A stretch of 33,608 nucleotides of DNA from positions 1 to 33,608 of the forward strand of contig SKKK01000548.1 in the NCBI GenBank assembly GCA_007121535.1, read 5' to 3'. This DNA is from Planctomycetaceae bacterium (GTDB taxonomy: Bacteria; Planctomycetota; Planctomycetia; Pirellulales; Pirellulaceae). Of this stretch, positions 8,860 through 16,252 are shown piece by piece (the first letter of the stretch is position 1; the number at the start of each line of letters is the position of its first letter). A model generated the notes under the pieces. That model saw nothing but the letters and a program-made list of their open reading frames with translations, made no database searches and was not told where the DNA came from. A program made the position numbers and the translations under genes.

Positions 8860-9726
8860 TTACGGGCTTCGCTTCCCACGGCCTTCGTTTCCGAATGCGT
8901 CGCGACGAAGCTTGCCCAACTCCAGCAGATGGGCGATCTGCTGTCTGTCTTCCGCGTCCAAAGCGGCGCGGAATTGTGCCAGCGTTGCCGAGAACTCATC
9001 CAACGCTTTCAAAACAGGTTGCCGGTTTTGCAACAGGATCTGAAGCCACAGTTCCACGTCGCCCGCCGCGACTCGCGTGGTATCCCCCCATCCCGAACCG
9101 GCCAGCGAGAGAAGCTGTTCCGGTGTGGCAGCCGCCAGCACCGAGGCGACGACGTGGGGCGTATGGCTGACCGCTGCGACGGCCGCATCGTGCGCTTCGG
9201 GCGTCATGCGAACCACGAGCGATCCCAACGAGCGCCAGAAGTCCTCGATTTGCGACGTGAGATCCGTCGACCTGTCCTGGCCGGGGGTGACAACCGTGAC
9301 TCGATCGACGAACAAATCCGCCCGACCATGACGCGCGCCACTCTTCTCGCTGCCCGCCATGGGATGGCTGCCGACGAAGCGGGCGGCCAATTCGGGAGTG
9401 GCTGCCAGTTCTCGACAAATCTGCGACTTGGTGCTGCCCGCATCGGTCAGCAAAGCGCCGGGGGCGCTGGCAGCCGCCTGGCGAACGTGCGAAACGATAT
9501 GACCGACCGGCGTGCAAACGACGATCAACTGGGCTTCGGCTGCGCCCCGAGCCATATCGGTGGAAAATTCCGTCACCGCCCCCCCGTCGCGAGCCTCTTG
9601 CAACCGTTGGGCATTGCGGCCGATGCCGATGATCCTTTGCGCCAGGCCGCGTTTTCTGAGCGCCAGCCCGATCGAGGCGCCGATCAAACCCACGCCGACA
9701 ATCGCTACCGAATCCCATTGTCTCAT
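8860..9726 (-). CDS. tyrA: Prephenate dehydrogenase (TyrA family)
   Basis: TyrA oxidatively decarboxylates prephenate (or arogenate) with NAD(P)+ on the way to tyrosine, in the cytoplasm. The protein starts MRQWDSVAIVGVGLIGASIG, a Rossmann nucleotide-binding motif. It continues with TDAGSTKS, the catalytic-histidine motif GSHPMAGSEKSG and SHTPHVVA, all typical of TyrA. It is 288 residues, with no chorismate mutase domain and no obvious ACT domain, so feedback control by tyrosine is not evident. The frame is open further upstream, but the ATG at 9726 overlaps the larC stop as ATGA and gives the expected N-terminus, so I place the start there. Translational coupling to larC is likely. Confidence 0.93.
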   Translation of the reverse strand: MRQWDSVAIVGVGLIGASIGLALRKRGLAQRIIGIGRNAQRLQEARDGGAVTEFSTDMARGAAEAQLIVVCTPVGHIVSHVRQAAASAPGALLTDAGSTKSQICRELAATPELAARFVGSHPMAGSEKSGARHGRADLFVDRVTVVTPGQDRSTDLTSQIEDFWRSLGSLVVRMTPEAHDAAVAAVSHTPHVVASVLAAATPEQLLSLAGSGWGDTTRVAAGDVELWLQILLQNRQPVLKALDEFSATLAQFRAALDAEDRQQIAHLLELGKLRRDAFGNEGRGKRSP

Positions 9727-10901
9727 CGCTGTTCGGCTCCGCTTTCGTGGTATGCGCGGTGAGCGGCTTGGTAGACCTCTTGCAGCGGCACCTGGTGTGC
9801 GATCGCCACCGTTCGACAAGCTTCATACTCGGGCGAGAATCGCGGCCGATCGTTCAGCAAGGCCAACTTGCCCTGCACGGGTCCCCAAGGCGTGTCGACC
9901 GTGACCGCTTGGCGAGCCAGCTTTTGCCGCGTCACCGGCCAGCGGCGAACGCCCAGGGTTGTGGTTTCACGAAAGAGGATCTGCGTCAACGCATCGGCAC
10001 GTTCCGCCTGGCACAGTACGCTGAGCATCACGGCGGGACGGCCTTTCTTCATTTGGATCGCCGTGGTGTAAGCGTCCAAAGCGCCGCCGTCCATCAGCAA
10101 TTGCAGCGTGTGGCCGATCAGTTCGCCACTTTGATCGTCCAGATTCGTTTCCAGCATCCAGACCTGATCCTGCAGCACCGCATCGTCGCTGTGGCCGATC
10201 AACAAGCGGACGAGATTGGCTTGACCTTCGAAATCGCGACTGCCCGCGCCGTACCCGATCCGCTCGATGCGCATCGGCGGCAACGGCCCGAACCGGTCGA
10301 CCACCGTCGACACGATGGCGGCGCCGGTCGGCGTCGTCAATTCGGCCTTGATGGTGGACGGCGCCAGCGGAACGCCCTTCAGCAGTTCCGCGGTCGCCGG
10401 TGCAGGGACGCTGACCAGCCCATGGGCGATCTTGACCGTACCGGAACCGGTGGGGATCGCCGAGCACTCGATGCGGTCGGCGCCCAGCAGGTCGATGCCG
10501 ATCGCGGCTCCCACGATATCGGCGATCGAATCGACCGCTCCGACTTCGTGGAAGTGCACGCGCTGGATGGTCGTGCCGTGGACTTTCGCTTCGGCCTCGG
10601 CCAAACGCTGAAATATCTGCTTGGCCAGATGCTTCTGGCTGGGCGTCAGGTCGCTGCGATCGATCATCTCCGTGATATGGTGCAGATGCCGATGCACGTG
10701 TTCGGGCTCGTGCTGGACATCCACCTTGGTAGCTCGAAAACCTCGGCGTTTCACCTCGTGCCCGACCAGATCGCAGTTCGTCAGTCCCAGCGATCGAACG
10801 CCGGCACGGATCGCATCCAGGGGCACTCCCGAGTCGACCAGCGCGCCCAGCATCATGTCGCCGCTGATTCCACTGAAACAATCGAGGTAAACCGTCGTCA
10901 A
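9723..10901 (-). CDS. larC: Nickel-pincer cofactor biosynthesis protein LarC
   Basis: LarC is the CTP-dependent cyclometallase that inserts nickel into the pyridinium bis-thiocarboxylate mononucleotide to make the nickel-pincer cofactor of lactate racemase and related enzymes. The start MTTVYLDCFSGISGDMMLGA is the family signature. The middle holds HVHRHLHHI, a histidine cluster likely to handle nickel, and VHFHEVGAVDSI. It is a single 392-residue frame, whereas in Lactobacillus the gene is read through a programmed frameshift. It starts with TTG at 10901, with AAAGGAG 8 nt before it. No larA, larB or larE is in the window. It sits 58 bp after the transporter gene and overlaps tyrA. Confidence 0.92.
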   Translation of the reverse strand: MTTVYLDCFSGISGDMMLGALVDSGVPLDAIRAGVRSLGLTNCDLVGHEVKRRGFRATKVDVQHEPEHVHRHLHHITEMIDRSDLTPSQKHLAKQIFQRLAEAEAKVHGTTIQRVHFHEVGAVDSIADIVGAAIGIDLLGADRIECSAIPTGSGTVKIAHGLVSVPAPATAELLKGVPLAPSTIKAELTTPTGAAIVSTVVDRFGPLPPMRIERIGYGAGSRDFEGQANLVRLLIGHSDDAVLQDQVWMLETNLDDQSGELIGHTLQLLMDGGALDAYTTAIQMKKGRPAVMLSVLCQAERADALTQILFRETTTLGVRRWPVTRQKLARQAVTVDTPWGPVQGKLALLNDRPRFSPEYEACRTVAIAHQVPLQEVYQAAHRAYHESGAEQR

Positions 10902-10959
10902 CGAAGTGTCTCCTTTTGCTGCCAGTCAGTTTTTCCGGGAACGGGAAGCTTTGTCTCGA

Positions 10960-12213
10960 TCAGGTTGATTCGGATTCGTCCGGCGTGGCCTGGTTTGAGC
11001 CGGTATTTGCGGACGAGTCCTCCTTTGGGGCGATTGGCTCAGCCGCGCTTCGCTCGTTCGCCGGGGTAGCCGACGCCGGTTTCGGAGTCGATGGTTGCTT
11101 GGCAGCGGCCGCCGGTTCTTCCGGTTTCGGCTTCGGCTTCGACTTCGGTTCCTTCTTCGGCGGCGTCGGCTCGGGCTTGCCTCGCGGCGCGAAAAGCAGG
11201 ACCGTCACGGCGCCGCCGATCACCAACATCAAACTGGCGTAGAACAGCGACGTGGTCTGCTGGTACGTGCCTTCGTGCAGGATCGTGACGAACGTATTGA
11301 TCACCGGGGCGCCGCCGAAGACCAACGGCATCACGTAGATCGGCTTACCACCAAAGTTGAACGCCATGATGATCCCTAACGCCCCCAAAGCGCCGGCCGC
11401 GCCACCGGCCAACGACCAGACGGTACCGTGAAACGTCCAAGTCCCTGGTTCCACAAACAATCGCATCAACGCCAACGGCACCAAGACCGCGATCACAAAG
11501 TACGCCAACCCCACGCACAAGAAGGGCCTGAGCCGACTGCCGCCCATCTTCATCTGGCCTTTGTGCAGCACCGGACCGTAACTGCCCCAACAGCAACCCG
11601 TCAGCGCGATGGACAACAGCACGAGCGTTAATCCGGCAAGTCGATCGAGTAGAGATGTCGCCGCATGTTCCGCTTGCTCCAACACGCCATCGGCTGCCGG
11701 TGCAACCGCCGTTGGACCGGGCATCGGCGCAGGGGCGGGCTGCACCGGCCGGGAATACATCACGCCCGCAGCACCGATCGCCACGATGATCACCCCGGCA
11801 ATGAACACCGGACTAGCCTGCCGGAATGTCTTGGTCATCCACATGGCGACCAGCGTGCTCATCACCGGCGCCAATCCAAAGACCAGCGGCATAACAAACA
11901 CCGGTCGACCGCCAAACTTGAACGCCAGCGTGATTCCCAATGCACCAAACGCTCCCGCTATCCCCGCCATGAAAGACCAGAATGCCCCGGTGATTGTCCA
12001 GTGACCTCGCTCGCCGCGAAACCGCAGCAGCATCGAAGGCACCAGTACCCCAATCAGAAAATACGAAATCCCGACGCAAATGAATGGCCGCAGACTGCTG
12101 GGTTGTCCCGCCACCCCCAGCCCATGTTGCCCTTCGTGCAACACCGGACCGTACAGGCCCCACGAAGTGAAGGTCATGGCGACAAACAACAAGACGATCG
12201 GCAAGGTTCGCAT
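10960..12213 (-). CDS. Internally duplicated multi-pass membrane protein, EamA/DMT-like transporter
   Basis: The protein is a tandem repeat of one membrane unit: residues 1 to about 155 and about 195-345. Shared signatures are WGxYGPVLHxGQ (residues 18-29 and 209-220), LRPFxCVG followed by VLVP, and VMPLVFG (107-113 and 294-300). Each half has about four to five hydrophobic segments, giving roughly ten in all, as in drug/metabolite-type transporters. A Pro/Ala-rich linker joins the halves. The last 70 residues are a Lys/Pro/Glu-rich, probably disordered tail. The substrate is unknown. It is the first gene of a probable operon with larC and tyrA; a link to nickel or metabolite transport is speculation. 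The start ATG has only a weak ribosome site. Confidence 0.75.
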   Translation of the reverse strand: MRTLPIVLLFVAMTFTSWGLYGPVLHEGQHGLGVAGQPSSLRPFICVGISYFLIGVLVPSMLLRFRGERGHWTITGAFWSFMAGIAGAFGALGITLAFKFGGRPVFVMPLVFGLAPVMSTLVAMWMTKTFRQASPVFIAGVIIVAIGAAGVMYSRPVQPAPAPMPGPTAVAPAADGVLEQAEHAATSLLDRLAGLTLVLLSIALTGCCWGSYGPVLHKGQMKMGGSRLRPFLCVGLAYFVIAVLVPLALMRLFVEPGTWTFHGTVWSLAGGAAGALGALGIIMAFNFGGKPIYVMPLVFGGAPVINTFVTILHEGTYQQTTSLFYASLMLVIGGAVTVLLFAPRGKPEPTPPKKEPKSKPKPKPEEPAAAAKQPSTPKPASATPANERSAAEPIAPKEDSSANTGSNQATPDESEST

Positions 12214-12382
12214 GTCAGATTATCCGGCGGTTTGAAGTCGAACAGAACGCCCGAGTGGCAGGTCGCTACGGGCTGAACAGCCGTGAGTCTAACAAAACGG
12301 CCATCGATTGGGCAGGGTCTCGATCACAAACCTCAGAATTATCGATCGTTGGAAGAGACGCCGATTTTTTCCAGAAAAGTGT

Positions 12383-12411
12383 TTGACATGTCGACCGTTT
12401 TCGTGTTTACT
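12383..12411 (+). promoter_or_regulatory. Sigma70-type promoter of the 12.4-12.8 kb transcript
   Basis: A perfect -35 box TTGACA (12383-12388) is separated by exactly 17 bp from TTTACT (12406-12411, 4 of 6 matches). It predicts a start near 12418. It is the best consensus promoter I found in the window, and no convincing gene follows it for 420 bp. Confidence 0.6.
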
Positions 12412-12417
12412 AAAGAT

Positions 12418-12796
12418 GGTTGGCCGCAGTCTGGAAGCCAGGACGGCGGCGCAATTCCCGAACGCTGCTTTCGTGAAAGGGCTGCTAAGACCCTGGAGAT
12501 GCGGCGGCGTGGTGGGTGGTGGCAAATCGAGTTGCGGCCCACCATCGATCCGTCGCATCAAAATGGAGATATCGGCCGTTTCTACGAGCTGAGGAGGGTC
12601 GAAAAAGCCGTATGCCCTGAAAGCAGCCTGGGTTTGACTCGCTGGTGATGAGCCTTCCTGACTACCCTTCGTTCGAGGAGTGCGAATGGCTGCCGTTGTG
12701 GCTGTTTCCGAAGAGAGCGAGGTGACTCGTTTTCACCACGGGAGCTGCCACCAACCAGACTGGAGGGAGCAGGGTGAATTCCTGCTCCCTTTTTCT
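12418..12796 (+). ncRNA. Unidentified structured RNA or long regulatory leader
   Basis: The transcript predicted from the upstream promoter runs to an intrinsic terminator without a convincing protein gene. Possible closing stem: CAGTCTGG (12427-12434) with CCAGACTG (12755-12762). Internal hairpins include GGTGGG (12511-12516) with CCCACC (12538-12543), enclosing GCAA/TTGC, and GGTGA/TCACC at 12721-12737. I looked for the hallmarks of RNase P RNA, tmRNA, SRP RNA and common riboswitches (cobalamin, TPP, glycine, lysine) and did not find them. It is either a free small RNA of about 380 nt or a conditionally terminated leader of the gene at 12841, on the same strand 44 bp past the hairpin. There is no other gene between 12214 and 12840. 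Confidence 0.5.
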
Positions 12797-12798
12797 TT
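12764..12798 (+). terminator. Strong intrinsic terminator
   Basis: A 10-bp perfect stem (12764-12773 with 12781-12790) encloses a 7-nt loop and is followed by a T-rich run (12790-12798, broken by one C). It ends the structured transcript and lies just before the ribosome-binding site of the next gene, so it could also act as an attenuator. Confidence 0.85.
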
Positions 12799-12840
12799 AA
12801 TGGACGCAAGAAAATTCGCCTCTTGAACGGAGAACTCCGC

Positions 12841-14133
12841 ATGCCTCATCCCATGACTCGGCGACAATGGTTATCGACCACAACACAGGCTGCTTGTGCG
12901 GCTGCGGCCGCAGGAGTCTGGAATCCTTCCGCTGCTGCGGGAACGGCGGATGGTTATCCGCCACAGCGCACCATCACTCGCGGTCCGAAACATCATTGGT
13001 TCGCCTATTACGACAAGTTGCAATTCGATCCCTCGGGACGGTACTGCCTGGGGATGCAGGTGGACTTCGAGCATCGCAGTCCGCGACCGGATGATGTGAT
13101 CCGGATCGGGATGATCGATTTGCAGGACGAAGATCGCTGGATCGACTTGGACCAGAGTCGTGCCTGGGGTTGGCAACAGGGATGCATGTTGCAGTGGATT
13201 CCCGGTTCGGATCGGAAGATCCTGTGGAACGATCGAAAGGACGACCGGTTCGTCTGTCATGTGTTGGACGTTCGGTCCGGTCAGCGGCAAACGATCGGGC
13301 ATCCGATCTACTGCTTGAGTCCCGATGGGCGGACCGCGTTTTCCGCCGACTTTCGCCGCATCAATGACACGCGCCCCGGCTATGGGTATGTCGGCTTGCC
13401 GGACCCGCACGCCGACCAATGGGCTCCGGCCGAATCGGGCATCTATCGCGTCGATTTGCAGACGGGTCAGCAGCAGATGATCGTCTCGCTGGCAGAAGCC
13501 GCTGCGTTTCCGCTGCCGACGGAGAATCCCTACTTCGCGGCCGAAGACATGCCCCGAGCCAAGCATTGGTTCAACCATCTGCTGGTCAATCCCGATGGCA
13601 CTCGATTGATCTTCCTGCATCGCTGGCGACCCGAGGGGGCCAGGCGGTGGTTGACTCGCATGTTCACGTGTGCTCCGGATGGCTCGGAACTGCGTTGCGT
13701 CATCAATACGGGGATGGCCTCGCATTTCATTTGGCGCGATCCGGATCATATCTTGGTCTGGGCGCGTCACGCTTCCCACGGAGACAAGTTCTATCTGGTC
13801 GAAGATCGAGACGACGGAGACTTCGAAGTCGTGGCACCGGATGTGATGACCCGCGACGGGCACTGTTCGTACCTGCCCGACCTGGACTGGATCGTCAACG
13901 ACACCTACCCGGACGCGAATCGGGAACAGACCGTCTACCTGTACCACGTTCCGACCGAACGCCGCATCGAATTAGGGCGTTTCTACACGCCGCCCGAGTA
14001 CACGGGGGAATGGCGAGTGGACACGCATCCACGGCACAGCCCGGACGGGAAGATGATCGTGATTGATACCGCGCATACCAGCACCGGGCGGCAAATGCAT
14101 CTGATCGATATCAGCGAAATCGTCGCCGGGTAA
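12841..14133 (+). CDS. Tat-exported beta-propeller protein, TolB / oligogalacturonate-lyase-like
   Basis: The N-terminus MPHPMTRRQWLSTTTQAAC is a twin-arginine signal (RRQWL) with an Ala-rich core, so the folded protein is exported. The mature part has repeated blade-like motifs: DPSGRYCLGM, SPDGRTAFSAD, NPDGTRLIFLHRW, APDGSELRC and SPDGKMIVIDTAH, as in TolB-type propellers. HHWFAYYDKLQFD and the tryptophan-rich blades resemble proteins annotated as oligogalacturonate lyase, but I cannot confirm the catalytic site. It has 430 residues. The frame is open to a TTG at 12823, but the ATG at 12841 has GGAG 8 nt upstream and gives a compact Tat signal. The strong terminator 44 bp upstream may regulate it. 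Confidence 0.75.
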   Translation: MPHPMTRRQWLSTTTQAACAAAAAGVWNPSAAAGTADGYPPQRTITRGPKHHWFAYYDKLQFDPSGRYCLGMQVDFEHRSPRPDDVIRIGMIDLQDEDRWIDLDQSRAWGWQQGCMLQWIPGSDRKILWNDRKDDRFVCHVLDVRSGQRQTIGHPIYCLSPDGRTAFSADFRRINDTRPGYGYVGLPDPHADQWAPAESGIYRVDLQTGQQQMIVSLAEAAAFPLPTENPYFAAEDMPRAKHWFNHLLVNPDGTRLIFLHRWRPEGARRWLTRMFTCAPDGSELRCVINTGMASHFIWRDPDHILVWARHASHGDKFYLVEDRDDGDFEVVAPDVMTRDGHCSYLPDLDWIVNDTYPDANREQTVYLYHVPTERRIELGRFYTPPEYTGEWRVDTHPRHSPDGKMIVIDTAHTSTGRQMHLIDISEIVAG

Positions 14134-14153
14134 GGCAGGCAAAGAAACAAGCG

Positions 14154-14218
14154 AGCGGATTGGCGCTTGCCACCGGTTCCGATACGACCGACAGACCGGC
14201 GGCTAGCGCCTTGCCGCT
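14154..14218. repeat. Imperfect palindromic intergenic repeat, related to the one at 33501-33564
   Basis: Left arm 14154-14175 and right arm 14197-14218 pair with several mismatches. The right arm contains CGGCGGCTAGCGCC followed by TGCCGCT, matching the arm at 33540-33560 except for one base. It lies in the gap between the convergent ends of the beta-propeller gene and leuA. The shared arm at two sites in 33 kb indicates a dispersed repeat family. Confidence 0.6.
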
Positions 14219-14292
14219 TACGTGAAACCCCGACCGCTATCCCCTCCGCGATCTTTATGGATCAGCGTCGTCGAGCGGTCTTCCCGCCCCAG

Positions 14293-15885
14293 CTACGGCG
14301 TCACCTGCTCGACGGGCAGCGGGGGCTGTTGGTCGTCCGTTTCCGTCGCTTCGGCTTCGATACGATTGACCGCGTTCAAGATGGCTTTGACAGCGGCTTC
14401 CACCGTATCGGTCGAAACACCGCGACCTCGGATCATCGCGCCATTGTGTTCGATCTCCATGGTGACCTCGCCTTGTGCGTCACGGCCGACCGTAGCGCTT
14501 CGAGCTTCGAAGCCTTTGCAACTGAGCCGCTTGTCGATGATTTTCTCGACCGCGCAGAAGGCCGCGTCGATCGGTCCATCGCCATCGGTCACCTCGGCGA
14601 CGTGGTCTTGGCCGTTGTGCCGCAAGCACAGCTTGGCCCGCGGTGGCTGGCCGCTGCAGCAATGAGCCTCGAACGACACCAAGGTCCATTCTTCCTCCAC
14701 CGGAGAGTGCAGAAGTTGTTCGATCAAGGCCACGACGTCGCCGTCGTAAATCTCTTTCTTCTTGTCGGCCAGCTTTTTGAACTCTTCGAACACCGCCTGA
14801 AGCTGTTCGCCGGTCAACTGGAAACCGAGCGTCTTGGCGCGTTCGTTCAACGCGGCGCGGCCGCTGTGCTTGCCCAGCACCAAGTCGGTATGCGTAAACC
14901 CGACATCTTCGGGACGCATGATCTCGTAAGTCGAAGGTTCTTTCAGCATGCCGTCCTGGTGAATTCCGGCTTCGTGAGCGAAAGCGTTGCGCCCCACGAT
15001 CGCCTTGTTGCGTTGGACCTGGATCCCGGTCACCGACGCGACCAGACGGCTGGTGGGCACCAGACGCTGGGTCTTGATCCGGGTTTGGCACCCGAAGTAG
15101 TCGCTTCGAGTGCGCAACGCCATGACGATCTCTTCCAGAGAACAATTGCCAGCTCGCTCGCCGATCCCGTTGATCGTGCATTCGACCTGCCCGGCGCCTT
15201 GCTCGATGGCCGCCAGACTGTTGGCAACGGCCAATCCCAAGTCGTCATGGCAATGGACGCTGATCACGGCTTGATCCATGTTCGGCACTCGATTCCGGAG
15301 CATGGCGATGGTTTGTCCCATGTGCGTCGGGACGGCATAACCCACCGTATCGGGAATGTTGATCGTCGTGGCTCCCGCCTCGATGGCCGCTTCGACGACT
15401 TGGCACAAAAAGTCATGTTCGGTCCGCGCAGCATCTTCGGGAGAAAACTCGATGTCGTCGCAGTAACTCGCCGCACGCCGCACGCCCTCGACCGCCCGCT
15501 GGATGATCTCGTCCGTGGACATCCGCAGCTTGAATTCGCGGTGGATCGCGCTGGTGGCCAGGAAGACGTGAATTCGCGGGCGTTCGGCCAGCTTCAACGC
15601 CTCCCAAGCTCGATCGATATCCGCCGGATTGCATCGAGCCAGTCCGCACACCGTCGTCCCTCGGACGATCCGCGAGATCTCACGCACGGCTTCGAAATCA
15701 CCGGGCGAAGCGATCGGGAAGCCGGCCTCGATGATGTCGACTGCCAACGCCTCCAGGGCCTGAGCGATCTTCAGTTTCTCGTCCAAATTCATGCTCGCGC
15801 CCGGCGATTGCTCGCCGTCGCGAAGAGTCGTATCAAAAATTTTGATCTGTTTCATTTCGTTCGTTGTCACGTGGATCGGTGACAT
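14293..15885 (-). CDS. leuA: 2-isopropylmalate synthase LeuA
   Basis: LeuA condenses acetyl-CoA with 2-oxoisovalerate, the committed step of leucine synthesis. The protein shows [19 protein letters not shown] near the N-terminus (metal- and substrate-binding signature), [10 protein letters not shown] with the metal-ligand HxH, and [14 protein letters not shown]. The HDPS-type TIM barrel covers about residues 10-280, followed by the linker region with HEAGIHQDG and the C-terminal leucine-sensing LeuA dimer domain (about 400-530). It has 530 residues, normal for the family. The start is at 15885 or, 10 codons later, 15855; neither has a strong ribosome site. The 5' leader carries a leucine-rich peptide and a terminator, so attenuation by leucyl-tRNA supply is likely, besides enzyme feedback. 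Confidence 0.96.
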   Translation of the reverse strand: MSPIHVTTNEMKQIKIFDTTLRDGEQSPGASMNLDEKLKIAQALEALAVDIIEAGFPIASPGDFEAVREISRIVRGTTVCGLARCNPADIDRAWEALKLAERPRIHVFLATSAIHREFKLRMSTDEIIQRAVEGVRRAASYCDDIEFSPEDAARTEHDFLCQVVEAAIEAGATTINIPDTVGYAVPTHMGQTIAMLRNRVPNMDQAVISVHCHDDLGLAVANSLAAIEQGAGQVECTINGIGERAGNCSLEEIVMALRTRSDYFGCQTRIKTQRLVPTSRLVASVTGIQVQRNKAIVGRNAFAHEAGIHQDGMLKEPSTYEIMRPEDVGFTHTDLVLGKHSGRAALNERAKTLGFQLTGEQLQAVFEEFKKLADKKKEIYDGDVVALIEQLLHSPVEEEWTLVSFEAHCCSGQPPRAKLCLRHNGQDHVAEVTDGDGPIDAAFCAVEKIIDKRLSCKGFEARSATVGRDAQGEVTMEIEHNGAMIRGRGVSTDTVEAAVKAILNAVNRIEAEATETDDQQPPLPVEQVTP

Positions 15886-15925
15886 GGGTGATTTCCCGGA
15901 GTCTTATACGGCTCGGTCGAACAAC

Positions 15926-15954
15926 AAAAAAACCCGAGGCTTCGGGACCTCGGG
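15926..15954 (-). terminator. Intrinsic terminator in the leuA leader (attenuator)
   Basis: On the minus strand CCCGAGG (15954-15948) pairs with CCTCGGG (15939-15933) around an 8-nt loop, followed directly by seven T (15932-15926). It stands upstream of leuA, 40 nt before the start codon and on the same strand, so it acts inside the leader and not at a gene end. Its 3' arm can pair instead with 16005-15997 inside the leader peptide gene. Confidence 0.85.
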
Positions 15955-15989
15955 GTCAATAACGCTTGCTCTTACTTGCGCAAAAACCC

Positions 15990-16046
15990 CTAACATCCCG
16001 CCTCGACGGGCGCGAGTAACAGGCGAAGATCGAGCAACAACATCAT
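15990..16046 (-). CDS. leuL: Leucine-rich leader peptide of leuA attenuator
   Basis: The frame reads MMLLLDLRLLLAPVEAGC followed by TAG: seven leucines among residues 3-11, using TTG, TTG, CTC, CTT, CTG, TTA and CTC. AGGA lies 9 nt before the first ATG. The only start codons in the frame after an upstream stop are the two ATGs. The stop codon falls 5 nt after the segment 16005-15997, which can pair with the terminator 3' arm in a bulged 9-bp helix. A ribosome stalled on leucine codons would leave that segment free (antitermination). One that reaches the stop would cover it (termination). The symbol is given by functional analogy with enterobacterial leuL, not homology. Confidence 0.8.
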   Translation of the reverse strand: MMLLLDLRLLLAPVEAGC

Positions 16047-16107
16047 GCGATCATTTCCTGATTCAGGGTTCTGTCAAGGATTCTTGCTCAGCACTTTAGT
16101 TTCCCAA

Positions 16108-16136
16108 AGATTAGTCCATACCTCACGTTCCGTCAA
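16108..16136 (-). promoter_or_regulatory. Probable promoter of the leuA leader
   Basis: TTGACG (16136-16131) and TAATCT (16113-16108) are spaced by 17 bp on the minus strand. The -35 box is strong and the -10 box weak. A start near 16101 would give a leader of about 215 nt, with 55 nt before the leader peptide. A nearer TTGACA at 16077-16072 would start transcription inside the peptide's first codons and is less likely. Confidence 0.4.
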
Positions 16137-16252
16137 CGCCTGGACCTCTTTTCGGCATAATCGCTACGATTTCAAGCCGGCCCTTGGGCGCAGACGACGG
16201 GCATGGGCTATGCTAGAGAATCCGCTGGCTTTCTTCAAACGGACGAACCTCG

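Noticed and set aside
7682-9043. Plus-strand frame overlapping the end of the large exported protein and tyrA (453 codons)
   Set aside because: It spans two well-supported genes and their intergenic repeats, with Arg/Ser-rich translation and no ribosome site.
12283-12648. 121-codon plus-strand frame in the 12.2-12.8 kb gap
   Set aside because: It starts upstream of the promoter and runs through predicted hairpins. Composition is not protein-like and there is no ribosome site or recognisable motif.
12686-12826. 46-codon frame with a GGAG-like site within the structured transcript
   Set aside because: It reads straight through the intrinsic terminator, and its sequence looks random after residue 13. 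Kept only as a remote possibility of a regulatory short peptide.
14167-15882. Plus-strand open frame opposite leuA (571 codons)
   Set aside because: The leuA reading frame carries all family motifs; this frame is an antisense by-product of codon bias.
16072-16077. TTGACA on the minus strand as the leuA promoter
   Set aside because: The paired -10 (AATGAT after 16 bp) would start transcription at the leader peptide's first codons and remove its ribosome site. The TTGACG/TAATCT pair further upstream fits the leader better.
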